Assembly (NCBI GenBank): GCA_015680685.1
Contig: MNCI01003660.1
Span: 258,090-322,089, forward strand
DNA length: 64,000 bases
Reading direction: 5' to 3'
Source of the DNA: Gnetum montanum
Taxonomy: Eukaryota; Streptophyta; Gnetopsida; Gnetales; Gnetaceae
Below the pieces are notes generated by a model. That model was not told the origin of the DNA and made no database searches. It saw nothing but the letters and a program-made list of their open reading frames with translations. How positions within the stretch are numbered: position 1 is the first letter of the stretch; every line of letters starts with the position of its first letter. The position numbers and the translations under genes were made by a program. Shown piece after piece: positions 12,060 through 22,763 of the stretch.

Positions 12060-12990
12060 AGAGAATCAAAGAAACCTATCAATAGGAAACTAGTAGAGTA
12101 GTTTCAAAATTTGGGACCTCCTAAATTTGATGGCATTGAGGATCCCACTGTAGCTACTGAATGGTTGGAAGAATTGCAAAAGGCTTTTGATTTAATGGGC
12201 TATTCATCGATTCAACAAACTCGCTTGGTAGTTTATCAATTGGTTGACATTGCCCAACGTTAGTGGATGATTGAAGAGCATGCTAAGGGATGGACTAGTC
12301 AAGAGGTGGCATGGGATGATTTTTTGGCATCTTTTAGAGGTCGTCATGTGTCTACCCATGATGCACAGGCCAAGGAGGATGAGTTCTACCATTTGTATCA
12401 GGGTCATTGGTCTATAAGAAATAATGATGCTCATTTCTCTAAGCTAAGTAGTTATGTACCACAAATATAGATAGATGCTTAGGCATGGGCAAATATGTTT
12501 GTTCGAGGTTTAAATCTTTGAAGGATCACCTATTACCTCTCAGATTGACGTCCTATGATGAAGCTAGAGTAATAGCCATGGATTTAAAGAGAAGTTAGCA
12601 GGAACATATAGCACGTAGAGAGAGGTGATAAGGGTAGAAGAGAGGACCAACATCTAGAGAGAGGCCTAGCCACTCTAAGTAAGCTTGTAATCATGAAGGA
12701 GAGTGCTCAACACCCACTCGTGGTTCTATTATTAGAGTTGGTCATGGAGCTATTATTTGTTATAGATGGGTAGCCTGGTCATCTTCAGAGGGATTACCAG
12801 AATTGTTTTGCATGTGGGACAACCAAGGCTTCAGGCTCAGGAGTGCCCAAAGTAAGTAGGCAGTAGTGGAGGAGGCATGGATAAAGGACAACAACCTCCA
12901 ATTCAAGGTGGACGTGGAGCACTAGTCACTCAGCCAAGAGGAGGGGACTAGAGGACTCAAGGACAAGTGTATGCCTTAACAGACCAACCT
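12060..12990 (+). pseudogene. Gypsy gag (capsid and zinc knuckle) and start of protease region
   Basis: In one frame from about 12100 the capsid core reads FQNLGPPKFDGIEDP, then ATEWLEELQKAFDLMG and, after a stop, WTSQEVAWDDFLASFRGR. This is the retrotransposon gag family pattern (PPTFDG, then W...F...F...Y). A knuckle start CFACG lies near 12804, with the rest of the CCHC motif lost. At about 12970 the frame YALTDQPLDVQLNTLMDIGG resembles the stretch that precedes a retropepsin domain. Stops and shifts separate the pieces, so no protein can be made. Downstream pol is deleted. The capsid would package genomic RNA into virus-like particles in the cytoplasm. Confidence 0.75.
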
Positions 12991-13061
12991 TTGGATGTGC
13001 AGCTAAACACATTAATGGACATAGGAGGCACAATTTTGGGCTCTACTGTGTTGATGTTACG

Positions 13062-13303
13062 CTAGACTTGATGAATAATCGTGACTCACTCAAATGACAC
13101 AACATAACAACATTTGCTACAAATTTGTAAGATAATTAGTCTTTACAAATTATTTTGTTTCATAACACAAACTTATGAATGACTTCCATGTGTTACAAAT
13201 TGATACTAGAAGTAATAAATTAACTCCTTGTGCTTAAGAATAACTGACTTGCCTTAATATGACACTTTACAAATCAAGATAGTATATGAATTACCATCAA
13301 ACA
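13062..13303 (-). repeat. Copia 3' LTR, inner part
   Basis: Aligns with 17922-18172 ('taacaacatttg', 'attattttgtttcataacac', 'caatatgacacttta'). A 30-bp segment duplicated in the right LTR ('tttgtttcataacac' twice near 18000) is single here. It ends CATCAAACA. Confidence 0.8.
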
Positions 13304-13318
13304 CTCTTCCCTAATTCA
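13304..13318 (-). other. Copia polypurine tract
   Basis: On the minus strand TTAGGGAAGAG stands immediately before the 3' LTR start TGTTTGATGG, as required for plus-strand priming. Confidence 0.65.
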
Positions 13319-13599
13319 CATTTTATCTATCTTGATTCTTTAGATATTTTTGAGTAATATAGAGTGAAAATAATTATCATGAAGATGTTGGAGGGTACCT
13401 TCTCTAAACATAGAATTAAACTTATTTTGTAATCTTCACATTCTTTAGATATCATTTGTCCTCCTCATTCTAAAGAGCAAGGAAGTAAAAATAGAGAAAG
13501 ATATTCTCAAAAGGGTATCAAATGATTATTTGGAAAGGACCTTTATGAATTCATTAGCTTTTTAAGACTTAGTAGAGATATACTACACATCAAGATACT

Positions 13600-14060
13600 T
13601 CTTTAGGTGCTTCTATTAGATAAAGTGAATGTTGATCTCTATATGTTTACTCTTCTCATGATATACTAGGTTTTGAATAACCTTGACTATTACTTAATTC
13701 TCACAGTGGATTGTAATGGGCTTAGGAACTTCAATGTTTATTTATGTAAGAAGCTACTTAATTCATATAACATCTTGAACAGTTTCTCATAATGCATGGT
13801 ATTCAGTCTCCATAAATGAAAGAGACACCACTTGTTGCTTCCTATATTTTTAGCTAACAAGGTTTCCATAAACTTGGATCAAGAATCCACTACAAGAATT
13901 TCTATAAATGGTATCACCTCCCTAATATGCTTTTGTATAAATTTCCATAACGTTTTTTTATGTAGCCTTGAACAATAATCCATAAAACATCATAGTTTTG
14001 ATGTATTGTAAGATCTAGAAGGCTACTTGTATATGATGATAATTTGATTTTTGCATCACC
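13600..14060 (-). pseudogene. Copia RNase H domain
   Basis: The minus-strand translation contains RKQQVVSLSFMETEYHAL, the copia RNase H signature (S-x-x-EAEY), followed further on by KHIEINIHFI, which matches the conserved KHID-HFIR end of the domain. A Cys/Trp-box remnant and several stops lie between. The domain degrades the RNA strand during reverse transcription in the particle. It follows the RT directly, as in all copia elements, and is interrupted by stops. Confidence 0.7.
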
Positions 14061-14068
14061 ATTCCCAA

Positions 14069-14760
14069 TTAATTAATAGCATATTGTATGTCTAGTATTA
14101 TGTTTATAAGATATATAAGAGCACCAATGCTTTGACAATATTGTGTAGGACCAATGGTTTCTCCTTCAAAGCTAATCTTGAATATAGGGAAAATAGAAAT
14201 ATAGGATTCCTTATACACCACCATATTATATTTATCTAATAAATCAGCTATATATTTTACTTGACATAGAGTTATATCATCCTTATTCTTTCTTAGCTTC
14301 ATTCCCAAATAATAATTTCCTAGTTCAAGATATAAAATATCAAATCATAGGGATAATTGATGCTTAAACTTTTCTATGATCCTAATTTCCATTATTGCAA
14401 TGATTATATGATCTACATGGAAGGCTAAAAGCAAGTGAACCTTTCCTGTATCCTTGAGTATGTATAGATTACTATCCATTTTATACTTTATAAATCCATA
14501 ATTAATTAAAAATTGATCAATCTTTTGATACCATATTCTCAGTGCTCGCTTAAGACCATATATTTCTCTTTGTAACTTGCATACAAACTTTTCATCTTTG
14601 AAAAATCTTTCTAGCTGTTCCATGTAGATCTCATCTTGTAAATCTCCATAGAAAAAGGTTGACCTGACATTAATTTCATGAATTTCCCATTTCAACTTAG
14701 TAGATATGGAAATCATTATTCTAAATGTCACCATTCTTACTAAAAGAGTAAATGTTTCTT
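14069..14760 (-). pseudogene. Copia reverse transcriptase
   Basis: Two open stretches remain. The first (14734-14345) holds WEIHEINVRSTFFYGDLQDE, then IYMEQLERF and VCKLQREIYGLKRALRIWY, the copia RT signature (LDVKTAFLHGDLEE, YMEQPEGF, LKKALYGLKQAPRQW). The catalytic YVDD is changed to HVDH, so both flanking residues differ. The second (14308-14069) holds GMKLRKNKDDITLCQVKYI and the SIGALIYL segment that leads into RNase H. Family members are about 240 residues over this domain, so most of its length is present. The altered active site and the stops show it is inactive. Confidence 0.85.
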
Positions 14761-14957
14761 TGTAATCAGTACCTTTAATTTATGAGAATCCTTTTGCAAC
14801 TAATCTTATCTTGTATTTATCTAATGTGTCATGTGTCATGTACTTTTAACTTTGTAGTAAAACCCAAAACTTCTTAATAGATTATCATTCTTTTGGCCAT
14901 GAAATTAGTTCCTATTTTTGCTTCAATTGCCTTTTTCCAATGATCCATCATAAAGGC

Positions 14958-16160
14958 TTATCCAACTAACTTACAAGTCTCCTTATTGAGTATTTTAATG
15001 TTCGTAATAATATCATTTCGATGCAATTTATTATATTGGCTTCTTATAAGATTTGATTTAGTAATATCCAAGTTTGTCCAATTTCTCATACTTTTAATTA
15101 TTTGATCCCATTCCCTAAATCTCATTAGCTTGGCAACATTAGTACTTTCAATGTTATAAAAAATATTATCTTCAAGTGAATCATCTAACAAAGGTATTTT
15201 TTATGTTTTGATCATCTTTTTTATTACTAGAATCACACTCATCTGTGCATACTACTCAGTTATGATTAGTACAATTCTCAGTATCATCTTTATAAGTATT
15301 ATTCTTAAGAGGTTCATTACTAGATCTTTTCTTCAACAATTCTTCTTCATTGAATACTATATCTCTCATAATTTCTAATTTTTCCGATTCACGGTCTCAT
15401 ATCTGATATTCTTTTGTATGCAAATCAACCCCTACATAGTATTCTTCACTTGCATTCAAACTTGATTTAGTCTTAGATGAAATACAATAGTACACTCTAC
15501 AACTAAAAATTTGTAAGTATCCCAAACTAGGTCTCTTACCACTTCATACTATATTAGGACACTTAAAACATATGTATAATGTTAGATTTTTATTAACAAT
15601 ATGCACTATAGTTCTTACAACTTCTTCTCAAAATCTTTAATCTAGTTTTGATTATGCAAACATGCATCAAACCCATCTCATCAATTATTTAACTCTTATA
15701 TTCAACTACACTAGTCTATTCAAGGTAATATGGAATAATCTACTGATGAATAATTTCTTGATTCATAAGGTAATCCTAGAATTCTTTATTTGTATATTTT
15801 TTTCCATTCTTAATTCCTAACTTCATAATGGATAAGCTAGTTTGCTTCTTCACCGATACCTTGAACTTTTTGAAGATATCAATAACTTCAACTTTAGACT
15901 TAATGATGTATATTCATACTTAATATTTATAGTCATTGATATAGGTTATGAAGTACTTGGCTCCAACCAATAATGTTATAGTATCATACAAACCCACATT
16001 TGAATGTACAATCTCCAACACAAATTTTACAATAGTATTTCTTGTACCTAGAAAGGTTGTCCTAGTTTGTTTACTAATGGTACATGATTGGTAAAACATA
16101 TCATGACTTAAGTTTAAGTGAGAAGATCCATGAAAAGATTGCAACAATTTTTGCATGTAT
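14958..16160 (-). pseudogene. Copia integrase
   Basis: The best stretch (16156-15920) has FHGSSHLNLSHDMFYQSC, the remains of the GAG-pre/zinc part, then SKQTRTTFLGTR, LEIVHSNVGLY and GAKYFITYINDY. The last two correspond to LELVHSDVCGP and GSRYFVTFIDDY of copia integrases, which carry the first catalytic Asp (here Asn, SN for SD). The C-terminal part down to 14958 is low-complexity and riddled with stops. Integrase would insert the cDNA into the genome. Position between gag and RT confirms copia order. Confidence 0.8.
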
Positions 16161-16559
16161 CCTCTATCTATATGATCAAGTCTGACATGTTAACTTTTAC
16201 TCTTGAGTTTTGTGACTTGTTGCACAAATAACTTCTCTTACTCATTGTAACTTGAATAACCCATTTACTTCTTTCATTTCAACAATTTTCTTTTGTGATT
16301 CACCTTCTAATATGGTACACTTAAACATTCTTACTTTGATATTATTCAAAGACAATCTTATGTCTAAATTTTACCAATTTTAATACTAATAATAATTTGT
16401 GTCCTTTCAGTGTTGGGGTGTAATACACATTCTTAATCTAAATTTATTGATTTGCAATCTTCATGTTGATGTCTCCAATGCCTTTATACCTGCATATAGC
16501 TCTTCTAGGCAGCATAGCTTCACCAACATTTTCACTACATAAATTCTTAAAAAAATTAC

Positions 16560-17560
16560 AATTTTCTTATATATGTTTGAAATACCTAGAATTAATGTAC
16601 TAAGTGTTATGTTCTACTTTAGCCACTTCTCTTTACTGATTAAGACTACCTCATCTTCAAGCAACTTAGCTTCATTCTTATGATAGCTATTTTGATTATC
16701 ATTATTTCTCCTATTTCAACTTTGTCAACCCATCTTTTCTTTTATAATTCTTTATTGACCTACAAAGGATTTTAGATTCTTAAGATTAAACCAACAATCT
16801 TTAAGTTCATAACCTCTTTTTCCATAAATAGAATAAATTTTAGAATGATTTGATTGATTATTAAATCTTGATCCCTATTTATCATCATAACATCAATTTG
16901 TATCCAACATCCTCCTTGCCTATTCCTTGGAATGTACATAACTTCTTCTATGTTCTCTGATTTTTTCTCTAATTCCATCTTAGTTTCTTATAGTTGTAGA
17001 TGGCCTATTAATATTGGGAAATTCAGCCTTTCTTCCAAGGTATCGAGTTCTTATTTAAATCCTTAATACTTATCAAGGATTTCTTGTAAGAGACAACTTA
17101 CTCTTTCTTCATTAGTTACTTCTTCATCTCTGTATTCAAGTTCTAATATGACTACTTTTATGTCCTTGATAAAGCCTACTAGTTTCTAATATGTATTCAT
17201 TTTCATTGTTCATAACTTCAAGAAAAGATGATCCTTTCTTACTTGATACAAGTACCCAAACATCTAATAGATGTATTTCTAAATCTTTGTAGCTGTGTCA
17301 ATACTATACACAAGGTGAGACACTTCATTTGATGTACTTTTATAAATAATCCTTAGAACCATATTATTATGTTCTCCTTTTCAATTATCATCAGGTTAAA
17401 AATTTGAGTTTGAAACAACCTGCCATAATGTACTTTCTCATAAGATAATCCTTATCCATTATGCCTAGGTCTTGTAGTTCTTTATTGTAAGTTTCTGGGT
17501 ATTTGTAATGACAATATTATTGATTAATGACCTTAGGAGCTTCTTATCTTCAGTTTTCAA
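16560..17560 (-). pseudogene. Copia gag with eroded zinc knuckle
   Basis: The upstream part carries a gag-like stretch near 17110-17190 (IKVVILELEYRDEEVTNEER). Near 16800-16850 the frame reads SIYGKRGYELKDCW, which matches the copia knuckle CxYCGKxGHELKDCW with Cys and His changed to Tyr. Each change is a single C-to-T or G-to-A transition. Gag would bind and package RNA. The protease region between gag and integrase was not clearly recognised. Frames are broken throughout. Confidence 0.65.
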
Positions 17561-17652
17561 TGTTATGTTGTACATGGAGTTGATCACATATTAAATTATT
17601 TCATTTTTCTTAATGGATTCTTTCTTATTACTTTTTCTTTTACCTTTGTCTT

Positions 17653-17664
17653 ACTTGGATACCA
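17653..17664 (-). other. Copia primer-binding site
   Basis: On the minus strand TGGTATCCAAGT follows the 5' LTR end AACA with no gap. The first seven bases fit the initiator-tRNA complement TGGTATC common in copia elements. Confidence 0.65.
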
Positions 17665-18172
17665 TGTTAAACTTAATGTAGTATTGTAGAGAACAACTTA
17701 AGAAGGTAATGGCATGAAGAACTCAACAAGTTGCAACAAGTTCAAAATACGATAAGAATTTTGTAATTGGTAACTCCTTCTAGAATAATTCTTCAAAACA
17801 ACTTGACTTAGATCTTTTGGTTGTAATAGCTTATTCCTTTTGGACAACTATTATTTTTGTACTTGTATATTTCAAAACTTCTTCTTACTCAAGTCATATA
17901 CAAACGTAGAACTAGCTAGATCTTTAGCTTGACGAAGAGTCATGAATCATTCAGATGACATAATGTAACAACATTTGTTATGAATTATTTTGTTTCATAA
18001 CACAAAGACTTATGAATGACTTTGTTTCATAACACATAGACTTACAAATGACTTCTATGTATTACAAATTAGTACTAAGAGTAACAAATTGATTCATTGT
18101 AGTTAAGAATAATTGACTTGACTCAATATGACACTTTATGAATCAAGACAATGTATAAATTACTATCTAGCA
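17665..18172 (-). repeat. Copia 5' LTR
   Basis: 508 bp, plus-strand form TGTTAAAC...ATCTAGCA. It pairs with the split LTR at 8986-9241 plus 13062-13303. A short internal duplication of 'tttgtttcataacacatagacttac(a/g)aatgact' near 17990-18050 is specific to this copy. Confidence 0.85.
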
Positions 18173-18260
18173 TCAACATTACCCATTAGAATTAAATCCA
18201 TGAACTAGAGATTCTATATCAAGAGCCTTTGTGACTATACCTTTTGAGTTTATATTAAAA
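18173..18260 (-). mobile_element. SINE copy 2, 5' half, and right target-site duplication
   Basis: Bases 18173-18177 repeat TCAAC. Beyond them the reverse complement has an A-box-like segment (18237-18253, 'ctcaaaaggtata') and a B-box-like segment (18186-18200, 'ggatttaattct') in the same order and spacing as SINE copy 1. The body continues at 8985-8923. The boxes are more decayed than in copy 1. Confidence 0.55.
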
Positions 18261-19150
18261 TATGCCTTAATTATTCCTTTTTTATGTATTTTAGTATTTT
18301 AATTATTTTATTATTATTATTATTTTATAATATCATTTGCAGATTGTAATTGCCTACATAAGAATGTATGTAATATATTAATTGATTTCGGTTTACCTTT
18401 TTACCATTAAATAGACAGTTGACAATTGATAGTGTTTGTACTTTTGGGTTTCTTTTACGTGTACCTTGCTCTTTAGGTATTTTTGGTATTTTAGTTATTT
18501 TATTTTATTTTATCTATTTTAGCATTAAATAATCAAACTATGTACTTTCTAACTATCTTTGTAAAATATTTAGTATGTGATCCTTCAAGCAAATCCATTA
18601 CTTATTTTTTGTTTTATGAGTTACTTGATGATATATATGAATCTACTACCTAGGAAATTTCTAGAAGGTATGTTTTCATACAAATTCTAGGTTATTTACC
18701 TCATTTCTTAAGTTTTTTAAGTCATTTAGATTTTGTTTGGAAAGATTGAGGGTTGGATGTTATCTATATATATTATCTATAAAACTTATTTTTGTTGGTA
18801 GAATTACTTGATTTAGTAATGGTTTTTAAGGTCCTTGATATTAGTGTTTTTAATCATCATCATGCTTTATTAATTATTTAAAAGTGGACATCTTTCAATC
18901 CAACAGTTCCTAAATTTCGAAGGATTCCTACTTTGTTGAATTGTTCTATTAGTAGTATTATTTGAATCTTTCTTACCTTAGTTTGATTGATTAACTTTAA
19001 GATTCTTATTATTTCTTTGTACTTACCCTTTATAGTATCTTGCGGCGTTAAGAATTTTTTGCTCAAATTTTCAAATTTTTTCTTATATCATGCAATGCAT
19101 CCCCTCCCCCCATCCTTTGCCGTGCCTGCACCATCCCCCCCCCCCAACGC
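18261..19150. other. AT-rich spacer with a C-run
   Basis: Contains (TTA)n near 18303-18330 and a run of 11 C at 19135-19145 in a C-rich patch (19098-19160). On the minus strand near 18890-18925, RNLGTVGLKD may be the ruin of a zinc knuckle (CGTVGHLKKDC pattern), but nothing else supports an element here. No gene seen. Confidence 0.35.
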
Positions 19151-19957
19151 CGCCCTCTCCTCATGACCAAGTTGAGTACTCTAGGATCAACAAGATTTAA
19201 CAATTTTGGAAATCAGAGCTATGAGGGAAAAGTTATGCCCTTTGGTAGCTAGTGTGCAAGAGTTTTGAAAAAAACCACAAAAACTCTCTTGTTGTAAAAT
19301 GAGAAAGTGAAAAATTTCACTAACTCCCACATGTATATATACTAGTTTTATATGCATGACATCATAGATACAACATCGTAGGTACCTATGACATCGTAAC
19401 TATGATGTCACCATTAAGAATAAATTTTACATTTATTTCTCTTAGAAAAAATGAGTCAAACGGACTTTTTGGAAGATGTAAAGCTTGTCTAGAGGATCAT
19501 GGGACATGAGTAATGCATAGTTCTCAACAATTTAGCATTCAAGGTTCATGATGAAGGAATCTCAAGCAACAAAAGTTTATAGTATGAATAAGAAATGGAT
19601 AATGAATTTCTAATGTATGGATAGATTATTATATGATATGTAAAATTTATTAGATGTTTTGAAAGACAGAAGATGATGTGAAATTTCTTGGCATGTATGA
19701 AATACAAGAGTTATACAAGTGGATCCTCCCCAAATCAGGCTCTAGCCCTTAGTGCCCTTGTATAACCACACCTAAGAGTGTCCTTAGGCACTTAAGGAGT
19801 TGAATGTAAGACATAATTCTCTAGAAAAACACACATGTTAGTATTACTAAAATGGGAAAATATTACTATATTACACAAAACCACAAGTTATGATTAACTA
19901 TATAGTGAGATGAGATGGAGTTTAAAAGGGACTCCAGAAATCAGGACGTGAGGTATC
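19151..19957 (-). mobile_element. Athila/Tat fragment: downstream promoter-like leader and noncoding region
   Basis: Colinear with 22600-23350 of the larger element, from a TATA-like 'tatatata' (19333-19341) through a 54-bp near-palindrome (19357-19410) to 'gtggatcctccccaaa' near 19720 and 'gagatggagt' near 19913. It is a second, truncated copy of the region between pol and the additional ORF. It ends abruptly at the LTR piece at 19958. Confidence 0.5.
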
Positions 19958-20150
19958 TAATGAGCAACAAGTAATCCCTATGCCCAACAATACAAATCAC
20001 TAGCATTCACTAAGTGATTTGGTTGAATTTTGTAGACTTTAGCCTTCTAAGAACACTAGGCCTAGGAAGTGAATATCAAGGATGTAATCATTGTCTTCCC
20101 AATTTTACTTGTGAAATGCAAAGGTATGATTTTAGTGTCCCTAATATCAT
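19958..20150 (-). repeat. Athila/Tat LTR, group C, truncated
   Basis: Matches the first 180 bases of the LTR at 30359-31190 ('tccctatgcccaa(c/t)', 'tagcattcactaag', 'aggaagtgaatatcaaggа' type blocks). It starts TAATGAG where the full copy has TGATGAA. The remaining 650 bases are gone, replaced by the additional-ORF region. Confidence 0.7.
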
Positions 20151-20188
20151 TGTCTTCCCAATATCATTGTCTTCCCAATATCATCTCC
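20143..20188. repeat. 17-bp tandem repeat
   Basis: The unit AATATCATTGTCTTCCC is present at 20143-20159 and 20160-20176, with a partial third unit. It lies exactly at the junction of the truncated LTR and the additional-ORF segment, so it may mark the deletion point. Confidence 0.75.
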
Positions 20189-22308
20189 TTGCTGGAGATA
20201 CTAGAGGGACTCATTCACGTTTGCCTTTACCAACTGGATATGTCTTTCATTAATGTTCTTTTGCAATCCACCCTAGTCCCTATAATGATTCTTAATCCTC
20301 TCAAATTTGAGGACCTCGTTCTTCTAGGTAGCAATCTTTATTGCAAACTTCTAGTAAAGGAAATGCACCTCCTCCATTGAGAAATCTTTGTTTTCTACTA
20401 CCAACCTCCTTAGTTTAGTGTTTATCCTAGCAAGATGCTCCTACTATTGATGGATGAATTTAAACATTTGTTGCATCTATACATCAACATTTCATAGGTG
20501 ATGATTTTTAGTATTCAGAGTTTCATTCTCCTAGTGAGTTTGAACCAAGTCTTTCTAAATGTTGTACATTATGGCATTGGCCAAGGACTAATCAAATATT
20601 GCCAACTTCTTGGTGTACTCAGCCTCCTTGAGCTTGGCTTGAAGTTGCTAGAAAGCTTCATCTCACGTAATTGCTTAGCTGAGTAGCATGGGATCAGTGA
20701 GGTGGGCTCCAATCTAGTAACCTCCATACCCAAGCATTTCTTTTCTACTCTAGTTGTTTAAAGTTGCTCTTTCATGATGATGCACTTGTCCCTTGCCTCA
20801 ATCAACTCTAATTGGATAGCAATGATGGTATCTGGAAAGTCAAAGACATCTAGAATTAGCTATCTAGTTCCCACTAGTTGATCTAGCAATTCCTCATGTT
20901 GGGCTTCACTTAATCTCCCACTTACAATTTTAGTGGACATCTACACATATCTAAGTATAGTAATGTCTGGTATATACACCACCAGAGTGTTTAGGACATG
21001 AACCACTTGATTAGCAACCACTTCTATTACCATCTCCTACCCTTGATGCTACATCACTAGAACAATAGCCCCCTCACCCTCTTCCAAACACACCAAAAAG
21101 GTAGTGGCATTCTCAGAGATTTCTAAGAATTTCTATTATTGCAAGAGGGACATTGTTACCTCTTGAGTACTTGGATTTGACCTTACAAGCACCTACATTC
21201 ATTGGGTAGAAAATATTGGTGCACCACCCTTCATCTAACTTATGGTTTGGGTCACTTCATTGAGGTGGCTCATGCTTGTTCAACACATAGATGGATCACC
21301 ACCACACATTCCTGCCTACTACTATTACAAGAGTTTCTCATGGAATTCACACATGCACACAATGGCATCACATATTGTTGGTGTTTTTTCATGACTAGGT
21401 GGTGGAGGTGGTGGTTCCTACTCCTCTTCTTGGACTACTTTTGCAAGTACTTCATCTTTCATCATCTCTGCCCAAGAAGTGAATGAAACATGAAGAATTG
21501 CATTATTTATGTAATGAGCTATGCCTTCCCTCTTGCATAATTTTCTAATAAGACATGGGAAGGGAAGTGGCTTTCTTCCACATTCATTATCCTTGAAGGG
21601 TTTCTCTATCTCAAGATAGATTCATTATGGAAGGTTGATAGGGAATCTTTCACTTAGAGTAGCACATGCATAGGCAAAAAAAGTTGTGATATTGCTGGGC
21701 CTCACCATTGGATTCTGGTGAAAGGTCATGATTTTCAAATAAGCACATTCTACCATCATCAGTGCACCAAACTCTTTACGATCCACTCCATAGAATTGTT
21801 GCATCCATTCTTTCTTGATGCTTGGATCTACCTACATCAAGATTTCAACTAAAGTGGCTCTAATTTCAAGCAACCCAAGGGCCAGAGAGATGAATTTCAC
21901 TGAGTAGGACATAGTTATGTCCTTAATTTTGACTGTGGCATTGACTTGCTTATTGTTCTAGAAAAGATATCTCTCCCCCATGTACCACTTCCCATTGGAA
22001 ATGATGATGGACCACATGGGAGAGTTTTGAAGTTGCGTCTTGACTTCTAGAGGAGAAAACTTCAAGAAGGTTCCACGGTTCAGCTTTTAAAGCATAGATG
22101 TCTGAACCTCCTTGAATGCAGTTTTCTTAAGGCAAGCCTCCATCAAGGTGAACTCAAGATTTTATCTTGGCTTAGGTGCCTCATTTGGGTGGGATTGTTA
22201 AATTATGGCCTACTCTTGGGGATTTTCTTGGCTTCTTCTAGTTCTTAGACATTTGTCCCTTGGTTGGGATGGTCCTCCTTCCTACAAGTGCATTCTCTTT
22301 GATTTCAT
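20180..22308 (-). pseudogene. Additional ORF downstream of pol (putative plant transposon protein type)
   Basis: One frame can be followed from ATG at 22308 for about 550 codons, then a shift near 20630, then about 150 more, with some thirty stops. The N-terminus is basic (MKSKRM, RTRRSQ). A globular part includes KEWMQQFYGVDRKEFGALM, ITTFFAYACATLSERFP and, near 21545, PLPFPCLIRKLCKREGI. The last recalls, from memory, the LPFPCLI-LC motif of plant 'putative transposon protein' ORFs linked to Athila/Tat elements. A PPPPPP linker (21415-21398) and a Lys/Glu-rich, probably coiled-coil C-terminus follow. No transmembrane segment is evident. Its place matches the env position of Athila elements. 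Function unknown. Confidence 0.6.
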
Positions 22309-22763
22309 ATGTGATCACAATAGAATAAAGAATTAGCATGTGATGTATAACTTATAACATTTAGGTACCTAATCTCATTGGCTAGTTACACTTGGCTAAG
22401 TTGTAACCAAGGAAAATTGATCATTTTAATATTATTTTGATATTATTAGATTAATATGGCTACCAAAGTGTGTTGGAACGGTTTAACTTTCACAAATGGA
22501 TGATTTTAATGTTATTTTATTCGTTAAACCCTTGTGGGAGTTTAAAAAATTTTGAAAAGTTTTTCATCAAAACCTAAGGTTTTGTGTTCCCCACAACATA
22601 AAGCTTACCTCCAGTAGCTGCAGGATTGAGGAATGAGGGTAATTGAATAAATAATTTGAAAGTCATGGGCTCTAGAATATCTTAGGCTTTGGAAAATGCA
22701 AAAACTCTCTCCTTGTTTGAGCTCAAATGTGAAAAAATGTTGAGTGTGGCCACATATATATAG
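22309..22763 (-). promoter_or_regulatory. Internal promoter-like leader with splice-donor-like site
   Basis: Reading toward the additional ORF: a TATA-like CTATATATATG (22763-22753), about 140 bases of leader, then CTACTGGAG|GTAAGC with the GT at 22608-22607, and about 300 bases of AT-rich intron-like sequence up to the ORF start at 22308. The acceptor is unclear here ('attgtgatcac'). The related copies have better ones: TTGTGATTGTAG at 49666-49654 and TGTGTGCAG|ATG at 43443-43432. The donor context CTACTGGAG|GT is conserved at 43637. This arrangement would give a short spliced transcript for the downstream ORF. It is inferred from sequence only. Confidence 0.45.

Larger units (their letters stand above)
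9242..13061 (+). mobile_element. Ty3/gypsy element (Del/Tekay-like), 3'-deleted, nested in the copia LTR
   Basis: Contains a 2.5-kb LTR, a tRNA-iMet-type primer site, gag and the beginning of the protease region, then stops at 'gttgatgttacg'. The flanks CCAGA (9237-9241) and CTAGA (13062-13066) look like a 5-bp duplication with one transition; the uninterrupted LTR reads CTAGA at this place. Pol and nearly all of the 3' LTR are absent. Deletion between short TGTTAC repeats would explain the remaining end. Confidence 0.7.
8986..18172 (-). mobile_element. Ty1/copia element, degenerate, with nested gypsy insertion
   Basis: Flanked by TCAAC on both sides. The right LTR (17665-18172) is intact in length. 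The left LTR is split into 8986-9241 and 13062-13303 by a gypsy insertion. On the minus strand the order is LTR, PBS, gag with CCHC knuckle, integrase, RT, RNase H, polypurine tract, LTR. Integrase before RT is the copia order. Every domain carries stops and frameshifts, so it is long dead. Confidence 0.85.
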
